From NCBI GenBank assembly GCA_965226945.1, contig OZ245717.1, positions 1,426,001 to 1,490,000 on the forward strand: DNA of 64,000 nt, given 5' to 3'. This document shows, in pieces, positions 9,057 to 18,105 of this stretch. Below the pieces are notes generated by a model. That model was not told the origin of the DNA. It ran no database searches and worked only from the letters and a program-made list of their open reading frames with translations. The DNA comes from SYLG01 sp965226945 (lineage in GTDB: Bacteria > Planctomycetota > Planctomycetia > Gemmatales > Gemmataceae). How positions within the stretch are numbered: position 1 is the first letter of the stretch; every line of letters begins with the position of its first letter. The position numbers and the translations under genes were made by a program.

Positions 9057-10352
9057 ATGAACGCGCTGGCTGGGAATCTGCTGATTCTTTTCCTGCTCGG
9101 CTTCGCCCATCCGGTGCCCAAGGAAAATCATGACCGGCGCATCCTGGTGCGCGTGCACGAAACGGGCATCGAAGTCCTCTACCGATTGGAGGTCGACGAG
9201 GCTCGCGCCGTTCACGACCTGATTGAACACGACATCGATCTCAACCAGGTCGCCTCCAAAAACGACCTGCATCGCCTTTATCTCGATCTCATGGGCAGGC
9301 GCATCTCCAGGGGCCTCATCCTGAAAGGGCCGCCGGGAGAAATCCCCCTGACTTTGGTGCGCGGCGAAACCCTGCTCACCGATCATCTACGCGTCGACTT
9401 GTATCTCCAGGCGCCCCGGGGCATGTTGGCAGCCGGAATACCGCTGGAGCTGATCGAATCCAACTACGCCGAAGATGCCCGTAGCCTTCTGCTGATTCAC
9501 TTGTGGCCAGGACTCCAAGCATCAGGTCAACCGAAGCCCCGCAGCCTGTCGTTCACTGCCGAATGGAAGGCAGAGCAAGAGAATTCGGGGCCGCCCGTCG
9601 ATTCGCCTCCATCGGCCGAAGTTCCTTCACAGGACGACGGATTGGTTGATTTGCTGTTGGGAGGCACCTTGGGCCTGCCGGCCTTGCTCGGCCTGTCGTT
9701 TGTCTTTGGAGCCGGTCACGCGCTCACTCCCGGACATGGCAAAACGATGGTGGCCGCTTACCTGGTTGGGGAAAGGGGCACGATCCGCCAGGCGATCTTG
9801 CTCGGCCTGGTCACGACCCTGACGCACACCTCGGCCGTCATGGTGGTCGCGGCGGTATTGCCCTGGCTCGTGCCCGACGCTTCCTCGGCCGATGTGCAAC
9901 GGGCCCTCAATCTAATCGGCGGATTTCTACTTTGCAGCCTCGGTTTCTGGCTGTTCCTGACCCGGCTGACCGGGGGCGCCGACCATTACCATGGCCCTGG
10001 CGGCCATACGCACGGCCCGCCACCCAGGGGAACCGGCACCTGGGGAGTGATCATCCTCGGCATCACCGGCGGACTGATCCCTTGCTGGGACGCGGTCGCC
10101 ATGCTGGTGTTCGCCATGGCTTCAGGCCGCATCGGACTGGCGCTGCCGCTATTATTTGTCTTCAGCCTCGGCCTGGCCTCCGTGCTGGTGGCCCTGGGCA
10201 TCTCGGTGGTCAAAAGCCGCGATCTCATCCAAATGCGAGTCGGCACCAGCGGCGGCTTCGAACGCTGGACCGGCCGCATCGCGCTTTTGAGCGCCGCGAT
10301 CATTTCGGCCATGGGAATCTGGCTTTGCCACAAGGCCGCCACGGGCGCTTGA
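9057..10352 (+). CDS. NicO/RcnA-type nickel/cobalt exporter-like membrane protein
   Basis: A 431-residue membrane protein. After a signal-like start (residues 1-20), residues 20-190 form an extracytoplasmic domain with no recognised motif. Residues about 200-430 are the NicO/UreH-like transporter: HALTPGHGKTMVAAYLVG is the signature His-rich helix, and a His-rich loop (GGADHYHGPGGHTHGPP) separates it from ITGGLIPCWDAVAMLV, a second conserved helix. Family members move Ni or Co ions out of the cell; the substrate here is not shown. I chose the ATG at 9057 because the frame upstream of it is only the 31-bp repeat. No separate SD sequence is obvious, and the repeat may replace the normal leader. 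Confidence 0.82.
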   Translation: MNALAGNLLILFLLGFAHPVPKENHDRRILVRVHETGIEVLYRLEVDEARAVHDLIEHDIDLNQVASKNDLHRLYLDLMGRRISRGLILKGPPGEIPLTLVRGETLLTDHLRVDLYLQAPRGMLAAGIPLELIESNYAEDARSLLLIHLWPGLQASGQPKPRSLSFTAEWKAEQENSGPPVDSPPSAEVPSQDDGLVDLLLGGTLGLPALLGLSFVFGAGHALTPGHGKTMVAAYLVGERGTIRQAILLGLVTTLTHTSAVMVVAAVLPWLVPDASSADVQRALNLIGGFLLCSLGFWLFLTRLTGGADHYHGPGGHTHGPPPRGTGTWGVIILGITGGLIPCWDAVAMLVFAMASGRIGLALPLLFVFSLGLASVLVALGISVVKSRDLIQMRVGTSGGFERWTGRIALLSAAIISAMGIWLCHKAATGA

Positions 10353-10444
10353 TCTCCGCGACAGATCTTTCCAAGCCGCTTTGATTTCACCGAATCTTCA
10401 CACGGCCCTCATCGCCTCTTCTTGCCGAATTCTAATTTAGGGGC

Positions 10445-11851
10445 ATGGTGCCTTCGACCGTCGAGAATCGCGACAAAAAATCCTCTCTTGCGGACAGTGA
10501 AACTTCGAAATTCGCCTCCCGCATGGATGCTTCGGCGGGTGCTTCCTGGTCGTTCACCCTCTATGCCGGACTCGTCGCGTTTGCCTGCTATTTCTGCATG
10601 TATGGCCTGCGCAAACCGATCGACGCGATCGTGATGAGCGAGGAGAAGTACCCAGGCACTCGGCTTGATCTCAAAACGGCCTGCGTCCTCGGGCAGATCG
10701 CCGGATACCTCCTTTCCAAATACGCGGGAGCCAAGATCTGCTCGCAGGCCAGCCGGTCCCAGCGCGCATGGCTCTTGGCCGTCGCCGGGATCTTCGCCGA
10801 GATCGCATTCCTCGGCTTCGCCCTCAGCCCGGTCGCCTTGCGGCCGCTGCTCGCCTTTGCCAACGGATTGCCCTTGGGGATCGTTTGGGGCTTGGTGGTC
10901 CGGCATCTGGAGGGACGTCGCGCCAGCGATCTTTTGCTCGTCATGCTGAGCGGGTCGTACATTCTCGCCGGCGCCTTCACCAAGGACACCTGCCTCTGGC
11001 TAATGGAGTATCAATCGCTTTCGGAAGCCTGGGCGCCGGCGACGACCGGCCTGTTATTCCTGGGCCCTTATCTCTTTTTTGTGTTTCTTTTGAACCGGTT
11101 GCCCCGGCCGGACAGCAAAGATGTCGAAGAACGCTCGGAGCGAGCCGATCTCGATGCGGCGGGACGCCGTGCGTTTCTGAAGCGCATGGGCTGGGGTTTT
11201 GGCCCCCTGCTCCTCTCTTATTTCCTTTTGACGGCCTACCGCGAATTCCGCGATCATTACGGCCGCGAGATTCTGCGAGGACTTGAGCAAGAGAGTTTTC
11301 CCGGCATCTTCACCTGGACGGAACGCTGGTCGCTGTTGGCGGCGCTCGGATCGCTTGGCCTGGTCAATTGGATTCGCGACCACACGCGGGCTTTGAACGC
11401 GGTCATGGGATTTGTGGTGGGAGGCTTCGCCACGATCGGACTGGCGACGCTGGCGTTTCAACTCGGCTGGTGTTCGACCCTGGCCTGGATGACGCTGGTG
11501 GGAATGGGCCTTTATTTGGCTTATGTGCCCTTTGGGACGGTGCTATTCGAGAGATTAGTGGCGGCCTCCCGCTTTGCGGGAACTTCGGTCTTTGCTGTGC
11601 AACTGGCCGACGGCATCGGCTACACGGGGTCGTTCCTGGTGCAGTTGTGCCGCGATCTGTTCTTTTCGGGCTTTAATCGCTCCGAGTTTTTCCTGGGCCT
11701 TTCCTGGTTGGTCCCCTTGCTCGGAATCGTCCTGGCGCTTTGCGGTTTTCTCTCCGCGCGCGCGGGCTTTATCCCGTCTCAACCGATTCCGCCTGAATCG
11801 GCCGCACCTCTGCCTCCACTCAGCCCGCCCGAGAGCTCTCCCGCACGATAA
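10445..11851 (+). CDS. Multi-pass membrane protein, MFS/DUF5690-like
   Basis: A 468-residue protein with about twelve hydrophobic segments. The first is at about residues 36-60 (LYAGLVAFACYFCMYGLRKP), a phrase that resembles the start of sugar-phosphate-type major facilitator proteins and of DUF5690 proteins. A cytoplasmic loop rich in charge lies at about residues 218-250. AYREFRDHYGREI at about residue 262 is a soluble-facing turn seen in DUF5690-like proteins. The substrate is unknown. Its last 32 bases overlap the convergent regulator gene, so transcripts would be antisense over that stretch. The name rests on recall of the family, not on a search. Confidence 0.7.
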   Translation: MVPSTVENRDKKSSLADSETSKFASRMDASAGASWSFTLYAGLVAFACYFCMYGLRKPIDAIVMSEEKYPGTRLDLKTACVLGQIAGYLLSKYAGAKICSQASRSQRAWLLAVAGIFAEIAFLGFALSPVALRPLLAFANGLPLGIVWGLVVRHLEGRRASDLLLVMLSGSYILAGAFTKDTCLWLMEYQSLSEAWAPATTGLLFLGPYLFFVFLLNRLPRPDSKDVEERSERADLDAAGRRAFLKRMGWGFGPLLLSYFLLTAYREFRDHYGREILRGLEQESFPGIFTWTERWSLLAALGSLGLVNWIRDHTRALNAVMGFVVGGFATIGLATLAFQLGWCSTLAWMTLVGMGLYLAYVPFGTVLFERLVAASRFAGTSVFAVQLADGIGYTGSFLVQLCRDLFFSGFNRSEFFLGLSWLVPLLGIVLALCGFLSARAGFIPSQPIPPESAAPLPPLSPPESSPAR

Positions 11852-12971
11852 GGCGCCCTTCCACCACCGTCTTGGTGGGGGGATCGATGGGGTAAGCGAT
11901 CCGGTTGCGCATCACCTTGAGCGCCGCCTGGCAAATTCCCTTGGACGGGTAGGCGTAGGTGGTCACGCCCAGGGAGAAGCTGTTGCCGATCGGCAGATCG
12001 TCGCAGCCGATCACGGCGATTTGTCTGGGTACTTCATGTCCGCGGCGCAACAGCTCCACGATCAAACCGACCGCCGTGTAGTCCTGGTAGCAAAGCACGC
12101 CGTCGATTCCCCGCCGGATCAATTCGTCGGCCAGCCAGGGATAGATTTCGCGGTGTTCGAGATTGGGGGGCACCCACAGAACATTGGGCGCCATTTTGCC
12201 CCCATGGGTTTGCAGGGCGAAGAGGTACCCCCCCAGGCGATCGTTGTGCGAGCTGGTGGGCGAAGCAAGCACGCAGGCCACGGCAACGCGGCCTTGTTGC
12301 AGCAAGTGGCGGGTGCTTTGCACACCGCCATCGAAATGGTCGGAAGTGATCAGGTCGTATTCGAGCGGCCGGCCTTCGCCGCGCAGGTTGCGATCGATGA
12401 GCACGACCGGCAGACCCACGCTCTTGCAAGTGGCGAGTATGGCCTCATCGACGGCGGTGTCTTGCACTGAAACCCGCGAGGGGAGGAAGAAGAGGCCTTT
12501 GACTCCCGAGGCGGCGATTTCGCGCACGGTGCGCTCGGCGGATTTCTCGTTGGTGCCGGATGGCAGATCCCAACTGGAGCTTTGGAATAACCCTTCTGAG
12601 TCGGGCAGCGCGTCGAAACCGATTTTCACCACTGCTTTCGAGGCTTCGTGCCAGGGACCGGGTGAAACCCGCAAAAGCACCGCCCAGCGGGTTTGTTGGC
12701 TCTGCGATGCGCCGCCGCCATGCGCGCCCTGGGCGACGTAGGAACCGGAGCGCTGCCGGGTGATGACGAGGCCCTTTTCCTCAAGCAGGTGCAAGGCGCG
12801 CGAAGCGGTGAACGAGGAGACCTCGTATTCCTTGGCGATATCGCGCACGGTCGGCACCTTGCCGTCTCCCCATTCCTCCAGCTGAATGCGTTTGGCCAGC
12901 TGATGGTAAAGGACGAGATACTTGGGCGGATTTTCCGCCGAGGCGTTCGAAGTGGTGTTGTCCTTGATCAT
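11820..12971 (-). CDS. GntR-type transcription regulator with LacI-like sensor domain
   Basis: Residues 1-75 form a winged helix of GntR type (VPTVRDIAKEYEVSSFTASR then ALHLLEEKGLVITRQRSGSY). Residues about 90-380 are a periplasmic-binding-protein fold of the LacI/AraR type: KGLFFLPSR, LPVVLIDRNL, DGVLCYQDYTAVGLI and IAVIGCDDLPIG are the usual strands. Such regulators bind a sugar or similar ligand and release DNA. The frame opens at 13046, but I prefer the ATG at 12971 because the upstream extension has foreign composition and contains a palindrome that fits an operator. It is convergent with the MFS-like gene and divergent from the DUF1559 gene at 13361, so it may control itself and that operon. 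Confidence 0.85.
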   Translation of the reverse strand: MIKDNTTSNASAENPPKYLVLYHQLAKRIQLEEWGDGKVPTVRDIAKEYEVSSFTASRALHLLEEKGLVITRQRSGSYVAQGAHGGGASQSQQTRWAVLLRVSPGPWHEASKAVVKIGFDALPDSEGLFQSSSWDLPSGTNEKSAERTVREIAASGVKGLFFLPSRVSVQDTAVDEAILATCKSVGLPVVLIDRNLRGEGRPLEYDLITSDHFDGGVQSTRHLLQQGRVAVACVLASPTSSHNDRLGGYLFALQTHGGKMAPNVLWVPPNLEHREIYPWLADELIRRGIDGVLCYQDYTAVGLIVELLRRGHEVPRQIAVIGCDDLPIGNSFSLGVTTYAYPSKGICQAALKVMRNRIAYPIDPPTKTVVEGRLIVRESSRAG

Positions 12972-13030
12972 TTCGCGAAAAGCCTCAAGCTCAATCTGAT
13001 TGTAACATACGAACAGACTGACTGAATTCT

Positions 13031-13048
13031 GTTTGCACACGAGCAAAC
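13031..13048. promoter_or_regulatory. Candidate operator palindrome upstream of the GntR/LacI-like regulator
   Basis: GTTTGC-N6-GCAAAC is a perfect 6+6 inverted repeat, extended by CTG at one side and ACAG at the other. It lies 60 bases before the chosen regulator start, a normal operator distance. Autoregulation is inferred, not shown. Confidence 0.5.
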
Positions 13049-13360
13049 ACAGGCCAAACAGATCCTAATCATTTGACCGCAAAACGGGGAAAGGAAAATG
13101 CCAGAATGGGCGAATTCCCCCGGAAATATGGCGTTTCATCATACTCACACGGTTTCTTCACTGATCCAATCAGCTTTCATGAAATATAAACGAAACCACC
13201 CTTGTATGGCCTATTGGGCCGCTTTAATTTGGAAGAAGATCATTTCGGAGATCAAACAGATCCCCAAACTGATTGCTACAAAGTTCCGGCCTGCTTAAGG
13301 GGCGTTGGCAGGCAGAAGCGTCGCGCTCTTTTCGCCCGACAAAATCAGAGGACCATCATC
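13049..13360. other. Intergenic region between regulator and DUF1559 gene
   Basis: No gene is supported. It should contain the divergent promoters for the regulator and the DUF1559 operon. CAGAGGA at about 13346-13352 is a usable ribosome site for the GTG at 13361. Confidence 0.5.
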
Positions 13361-14242
13361 GTGATCCGCAACCGCCGCCAAGGCTTTACCCTTATTGAAC
13401 TGCTGGTGGTCATCGCCATCATTGCTGTCTTGATTGGACTTCTCGTACCCGCCGTTCAAAAAGTTCGCGACGCGGCCAACCGCATTCAAAGCACCAACAA
13501 CCTCAAGCAGATCTCCCTCGCCACCCACGGATTCCACGACGTCAACGGCCGCATGCCCATGGCCATGATCGACTGGGACTCCAACTTCAATCCCGCCTGG
13601 TACAACATGTCCGGCTCGGTCTTCTACCACATCCTCCCCTACATCGAGCAGGACGCCCTCGCTCAAAAGACGCCCAAGTATTTCTGGACCGTCTACCAAA
13701 ATAACGGCATCAAGACCTACACCAACCCCTCCGACGCCTCCTGCCCCAGCAACGGCCTTTACAACGACGCCGGCTGGGGTAACTACGGCGTGACCAGCTA
13801 CGCCGCCAATTTCAATGCGCTCGGCTACTTCATGAACGACGCCACTCAAAAGACGATGCGCATGGCCTCCATGATCGACGGCACGTCCAACACGATCTTC
13901 TTCACCGAAAAGACCGCCGTTTGCCAGTTGTCCTCGCTCTCGGGCAACCCGGCCGGCCCTTACTACAGCATCTGGGCTTACAGCCGTAGCGCCTGGAAGG
14001 CATGGAACCCGGTCTTCGGCTACCAGATCACCGGCGCCGCTTCGAAATTTCAGGTCGCCCCCACCTTCGGCTCCGGCACCCCGACTTGCGATCCCCGCCT
14101 TGCCAGCGCTCCTCGTAGCTCCGGCATCCTCGTCGGTGTGGGCGACGGTAGCTGCCGCTTCCTCTCCGCCAGCGTTGACCCCAATCTCTGGTGGTCGGCC
14201 TGCACCCCCGACCAGGGCGAAGTCCTTGGAGGCGAGTGGTAA
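13361..14242 (+). CDS. DUF1559 protein (pseudopilin-like N-terminus)
   Basis: A 293-residue protein starting at GTG. The first residues RQGFTLIELLVVIAIIAVLI are a type IV pilin/pseudopilin leader and helix, to be cut after Gly by a prepilin peptidase. The rest is the DUF1559 domain, expanded to dozens of copies in planctomycetes, with LVPAVQKVRDAANRIQSTNN after the helix and a C-terminal GVGDGS motif. Function is unknown; secretion or surface assembly is inferred from the leader. It differs clearly from the other three DUF1559 proteins here and lacks their MTCSNNLKQ block. It is followed 2 bases later by a lipoprotein gene, so the two are probably co-transcribed. Confidence 0.88.
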   Translation: MIRNRRQGFTLIELLVVIAIIAVLIGLLVPAVQKVRDAANRIQSTNNLKQISLATHGFHDVNGRMPMAMIDWDSNFNPAWYNMSGSVFYHILPYIEQDALAQKTPKYFWTVYQNNGIKTYTNPSDASCPSNGLYNDAGWGNYGVTSYAANFNALGYFMNDATQKTMRMASMIDGTSNTIFFTEKTAVCQLSSLSGNPAGPYYSIWAYSRSAWKAWNPVFGYQITGAASKFQVAPTFGSGTPTCDPRLASAPRSSGILVGVGDGSCRFLSASVDPNLWWSACTPDQGEVLGGEW

Positions 14243-14244
14243 GA

Positions 14245-14757
14245 ATGGATTCCCCCAATCAGGTTACTTGCATGTTCCAAAACTGGACTCATCGCCGCGC
14301 CTGGATTTTCCGCTCGGCATCGATGCTCACCCTGGCCCTGCTCGTGGTAGGCTGCGGCGACTACCCCCGCTCGCGGGTTTACGGCAAAGTCAAATATCAG
14401 GGCGTGCCGGTCAGCGACGCGACGATCATCTTTCTGACGCGCGATAACATGACCTACATGGCCGATCTGAAATCGGATGGAAGCTACGAAGTCAAAGGCG
14501 TGCCCCAGGGGAAAGTTCGGGTATCGATCCAGCCCGCTCTGCCTCAGGTCGCTCCCCGGCCCGACCCGGTGCCCGGCGAATACGGCAAGCCGCAAGTCGG
14601 CGAAACCAAGGATCGCGAACGGATCAAACGCGCCGAGATCGAAGCCGAAGTTCAACGGGGTCCTTCCATCCCCCAGATCTACACCGACCCGACCAAGTCG
14701 GGATTGGAGTTTGAACTGAACCAAGCCGAACAGGAATGGTCGCCAGTTCTCAAGTAA
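14245..14757 (+). CDS. Lipoprotein with carboxypeptidase-regulatory-like fold
   Basis: A 170-residue protein with a lipobox, LTLALLVVGCGD (Cys at about 37), so it should be anchored by lipid. The following stretch VYGKVKYQGVPVSDATIIFL and SYEVKGVPQGKVRVSIQP is the small beta-sandwich (transthyretin/carboxypeptidase regulatory-like) seen in many planctomycete lipoproteins. The tail is charged and ends in DPTKSGLEFELNQAE, again a family habit. Starts at 14245 (GGAGG 12 bases upstream) and 14272 are both possible. It follows the DUF1559 gene by 2 bases, a common pairing in these genomes. Confidence 0.8.
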   Translation: MDSPNQVTCMFQNWTHRRAWIFRSASMLTLALLVVGCGDYPRSRVYGKVKYQGVPVSDATIIFLTRDNMTYMADLKSDGSYEVKGVPQGKVRVSIQPALPQVAPRPDPVPGEYGKPQVGETKDRERIKRAEIEAEVQRGPSIPQIYTDPTKSGLEFELNQAEQEWSPVLK

Positions 14758-14776
14758 GTTCGCTCGTGGAATCGCG

Positions 14777-14811
14777 GGGCGGCCACCTTTGGGGCCGCCC
14801 TTCTTCTTTTC
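14777..14811 (+). terminator. Rho-independent terminator after DUF1559-lipoprotein operon
   Basis: GGGCGGCC (14777-14784) pairs with GGCCGCCC (14793-14800), followed by TTCTTCTTTTC. Confidence 0.8.
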
Positions 14812-14851
14812 TCTAGTTTGCCCCTATTCCGTTTTCTCTCGGAGTTTTGCC

Positions 14852-15850
14852 ATGTCTTTGGTTTCTCGTCGCGATCTATTGCTTGGCGGCGCGGCTTCTT
14901 CGGCCGCCCTCGGCTTGAACCCTCTGGGATCCGGCCTGGCCGGCGCGGTTTCGACCCGTGCGTTCGATTCAGAGCGCCGCACCCCCTCGCTTCGGGCCGC
15001 GCACATCACCGATGTCCACATCAAGAACGACAAGAACGCCCCCAAAGGCGTTGCCGCCATGTTTGCGCACATGTTCGGCCAAAAGGAGAAAGCACCCGAG
15101 CTCGTGCTCAATACCGGCGACTGCGTCATGGCGATCGACGGCAACATCAAGGCCGACGCCGCGCTGGCCCAGATCGACCTCTGGAAAGAAGCGACCCAAG
15201 CGTGCAAGGCGCCGATCAAGTCGTGCCTGGGCAACCACGACATCTGGAGCGCCAAGGACACGAGCGCGAAACTGCCCGCGGAAAAGAAGGGCGCGGCCCT
15301 CATGACCGAAGTCCTCGGCATGCCCGCTCCTTACTACAGTTTCGACATGGGGGGCTGGCACTTCATTTCGCTCAACAGCATGTGCAACTGGCCCAATTAC
15401 GGCAGCCTGACCCCCGAGCACATGACCTGGCTCAAAAAAGACCTCGAAAAAACGCCAAAATCAACGCCGGTCTGCGTGCTCAGCCACTTGCCGATCTTGA
15501 GCATCACCTCGCTCGTCTATGGCGACTCCTGCCGGAAGAACAACGACAACTTGGTTCCCGGTGCCTGGCAGCATGCCGACTGCTGGGCGATCACCGAAGT
15601 ATTTCGAAAGCACCCCCAGGTCAAGCTCTGCCTGAGCGGGCACATGCACACCTGCGACCGCGTCGAATACCGGGGCGTCTGGTACATTTGCGGCGGCGCG
15701 GTCAGCGGCGCCTGGTGGGATGGATCCGAATATGGCTTCCCTCCCTGCTACGGCGCGATCGACCTGTTCGCCGACGGCACCTTCGACTACCGCTTTGTCG
15801 ACTACGGCTGGGCCGCTCGCCAGTGGAAGGGGAAACAACTGGCGGTGTGA
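14852..15850 (+). CDS. Exported metallophosphoesterase (calcineurin-like)
   Basis: A 332-residue protein. The N-terminus SRRDLLLGGAASSAALG is a twin-arginine-type signal, so the folded enzyme is likely exported with its metals. The two-metal phosphoesterase motifs are in order: ITDVHI (about residue 53), NTGDC (88), LGNHD (129), LSHLP (210) and SGHMHTCDR (268). These enzymes hydrolyse phosphomono- or diesters; the substrate is unknown. GGAG lies 8 bases before the ATG. It sits between two terminators and is therefore transcribed by itself. Confidence 0.9.
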   Translation: MSLVSRRDLLLGGAASSAALGLNPLGSGLAGAVSTRAFDSERRTPSLRAAHITDVHIKNDKNAPKGVAAMFAHMFGQKEKAPELVLNTGDCVMAIDGNIKADAALAQIDLWKEATQACKAPIKSCLGNHDIWSAKDTSAKLPAEKKGAALMTEVLGMPAPYYSFDMGGWHFISLNSMCNWPNYGSLTPEHMTWLKKDLEKTPKSTPVCVLSHLPILSITSLVYGDSCRKNNDNLVPGAWQHADCWAITEVFRKHPQVKLCLSGHMHTCDRVEYRGVWYICGGAVSGAWWDGSEYGFPPCYGAIDLFADGTFDYRFVDYGWAARQWKGKQLAV

Positions 15851-15881
15851 CGCAATCGATCCTCTGTTCCTTGCAACGATT

Positions 15882-15917
15882 GAGGGCCGCATTGATCGCG
15901 AGATCATTGCGGCCCTC
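15882..15917. terminator. Bidirectional terminator between convergent genes
   Basis: A 16-bp arm at 15882-15897 pairs with 15902-15917 with one mismatch. It lies between the metallophosphoesterase stop and the PDZ gene stop. T-runs are weak, so efficiency is uncertain. Confidence 0.65.
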
Positions 15918-15945
15918 TCCTTTCCCAGTTTCGCCCGAACCTCGG

Positions 15946-17268
15946 TTACTTCTTCGATTTGACCTTATCGTTCAAGGCGTCGATGGCGGCCTTGAGCGCG
16001 CGGATTTCCAGTTCCAGCTTTTCGGCGCGGATCTGCGCTTCCTTCTGCATCTGAGCCAGGCGAGCTTGCAAGACTTGCTTTTCCTGTTCGGCCTGCTCGA
16101 CATGAACCCTCAAGTTCACCAGCGCCGCCAGCGACTGGTTGCTTTGCGCCGCGGCCAGTTGCGCGGCCAAATGTTCGTGGGCAGTCACGGACTGGTTCAC
16201 ACCCAACGGACTGGTAAATCGTATTTGCGACGTCCATTGGTCGTTAAGGCTTAAGGGAGTGCTGAACCGAACCCGGAAGCTATCCTTTTGCTCTTCCTCG
16301 GTTTTCCCGACTTCCCCCTGACGCACCACCGGCGTCACGGTGATGGACTGAGCCTTCCCTTCGCGGATCAGGCCGATTTTCAAGGCTCGAGCTTTCGCCT
16401 TCTGGACCGTGGCGCGCAGATGATCGGCATTGTCAACGGGCTTGCCATCGATCTGGGTGATCAGATCGTATTTCTTGAACCCCGCCTTTTCGGCCGGGCT
16501 ATCGGCGATGACTTCGGTGATCGTCACCCCTTTTCCCTCGGGCAGTTGCAGCGCCTTTTGCAACACCTCGTCGATCGCTTCGATCGAAACACCGATGAAA
16601 TAGTCGCTTGGTTCGCTGGCAGGCAATCCCAGAGTCACCAGGGGCACCGGCTTCACCGTGATTTCGACCCGCTTGCCGCCCCGGAGCACTTTCAACGAAC
16701 CAGTCTTCGTGCCCAGTTCCAAAAGGGCCTTGTTCAAGTCCTCCGCTTTTCCGATCGGCTTATCTCCAAGTGCCACAATAATGTCAAACGACTTCAGTCC
16801 CACCGAGGCGCAAGGGCCTCCTTCGCTTACCGTCGAGACCACCAGGCCCTGTCCCGAGGGAATGTTGAGCTGCGCACGTACCGGGTCTTCCACCGGATTG
16901 AGCGTCGCCCCCAACAGGGTGTTCCCTGGTTGGCGGACCATCGGAAACGCAAAATCAACGGCCACGGGATTGGGGCCAAGGGTGTTGAGCAATCTCACTC
17001 CGGCCCCCACCTGGGCCGAATCGGTGGTGGCCCCGGTCGGCCGCTCTGCTTGCTCCGAATAGAGCTGCACACGGTATTTCTGGCCTTCTTTCGCGGCGGC
17101 TTCATCCTTGGCGGGCACTGCCGCGGGAGGTTGATTCTGCACGGCGGCCTGCGAAATCAGACGGTCCAGTTCTTTGACGACCTCGGCATTTTGAGCCTTG
17201 GCCACGGCACCCATCCAGGGAGCCCAACCGAGCGTCAAACAAGCCGCAACCAGCATGGAACGATTCAT
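15946..17268 (-). CDS. Exported protein with two or more PDZ domains and C-terminal coiled coil
   Basis: A 440-residue protein with a signal peptide (residues 1-25). PDZ domain one is at about residues 125-205 (GQGLVVSTVSEGGPCASVGL then DIIVALGDKPIG) and domain two at about 220-310 (GKGVTITEVIADSPAEKAGF then LITQIDGKPVDNADHL). Residues about 370-440 are a heptad-rich coiled coil (AEQEKQVLQARLAQMQKEAQ). No trypsin-like Ser protease domain is present, unlike DegP/HtrA. It starts 40 bases after the anti-sigma-like gene and likely ends a sigma / anti-sigma / PDZ operon. A role in sensing envelope proteins by binding C-termini is inferred from the PDZ domains and the context. Confidence 0.85.
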   Translation of the reverse strand: MNRSMLVAACLTLGWAPWMGAVAKAQNAEVVKELDRLISQAAVQNQPPAAVPAKDEAAAKEGQKYRVQLYSEQAERPTGATTDSAQVGAGVRLLNTLGPNPVAVDFAFPMVRQPGNTLLGATLNPVEDPVRAQLNIPSGQGLVVSTVSEGGPCASVGLKSFDIIVALGDKPIGKAEDLNKALLELGTKTGSLKVLRGGKRVEITVKPVPLVTLGLPASEPSDYFIGVSIEAIDEVLQKALQLPEGKGVTITEVIADSPAEKAGFKKYDLITQIDGKPVDNADHLRATVQKAKARALKIGLIREGKAQSITVTPVVRQGEVGKTEEEQKDSFRVRFSTPLSLNDQWTSQIRFTSPLGVNQSVTAHEHLAAQLAAAQSNQSLAALVNLRVHVEQAEQEKQVLQARLAQMQKEAQIRAEKLELEIRALKAAIDALNDKVKSKK

Positions 17269-17308
17269 CGCCTACCCTCCAGAACAAAAGAAACATCCCA
17301 AAAAAGAT

Positions 17309-18097
17309 CTAATATGTCTGCTTTCCGCGGTATTTGAGCGTCAACTCATGGATTGGCATTTCCACCCTGCGTCCATCCGGGGTTTTGACAAACACCAATT
17401 GGTTTTGCACATCGGCGCGGTAACCCTTCTTTTCCAACTGGCGAATCGCCTCTTCCAATGACCGAAGCTGGATTTGCTTTGCCGCCAGCACACTTTTGCT
17501 TTCCGAGAGCGCCACGGCCATCACTGGCTGAGTAGGAACTGGTGGGCCGGCCTTTACCCCCTCTTGAGTGCCTTCAGCGTCCTGACTCGGGGATGGCGCG
17601 GGCCCCTGCGCAACCGCCGTGGACTCGAGCTGCTTGGCCTCGGGCTGCACCGCACCGGTTACGGGCTGCTGTGCGAATTCTGCCCCGCCTGGCGCAACGG
17701 GTTTGAGCGCCCAGCCCGCCCAAAAAGCCAGTGCGGCGCAAGCCGCGGCGAAAAGCGGGACGATCGCTTTTCTTTGTCGCCGCAAGGTCGCCGGTTCGGC
17801 AGGAACTACCGCCAAGGGAGCGGGGGAACCCCCTGGTGGACAATTCGATGGCACCGCTTGAGGCAATGCGATCACTGCATTCGCCGGAAGCCGACCCAAA
17901 GGTGCGAGCGCATCCCGAAAGGCTTGCGATTCCAAAAAGGCCAGCGCGCAACGTTTCCAGCCGTCCGGCGTCGCATCCAGTTTCAAAAGAAGGGCCGATC
18001 GGCGCTCTTCGCCGAGAAGGCCATCGACAAGATTGTCGATCTCCCGGCCGTCGGCGCAGTGCAAGCCCTCCGCCAAAGAGGGAAATGGTTTTTTCAT
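17309..18097 (-). CDS. Anti-sigma-factor-like single-pass membrane protein
   Basis: A 262-residue protein. Residues about 10-80 (ADGREIDNLVDGLLGEERR then SALLLKLDATPDGWKRCALA) have the look of a cytoplasmic sigma-binding domain, without the zinc HxxxCxxC motif. One membrane helix lies at about 123-140 (FAAACAALAFWAGWALKP). The outside part is Pro/Gln-rich, then a C-terminal region ELTLKYRGKQTY with KTPDGRRVEMPIHE. The ATG at 18097 has GAGGTG just upstream; the longer frame overlaps the sigma gene. It starts 8 bases after the sigma-factor stop, so the two are translated from one message. The function is inferred from position and layout. Confidence 0.75.
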   Translation of the reverse strand: MKKPFPSLAEGLHCADGREIDNLVDGLLGEERRSALLLKLDATPDGWKRCALAFLESQAFRDALAPLGRLPANAVIALPQAVPSNCPPGGSPAPLAVVPAEPATLRRQRKAIVPLFAAACAALAFWAGWALKPVAPGGAEFAQQPVTGAVQPEAKQLESTAVAQGPAPSPSQDAEGTQEGVKAGPPVPTQPVMAVALSESKSVLAAKQIQLRSLEEAIRQLEKKGYRADVQNQLVFVKTPDGRRVEMPIHELTLKYRGKQTY

Positions 18098-18105
18098 CGG
18101 ACACC

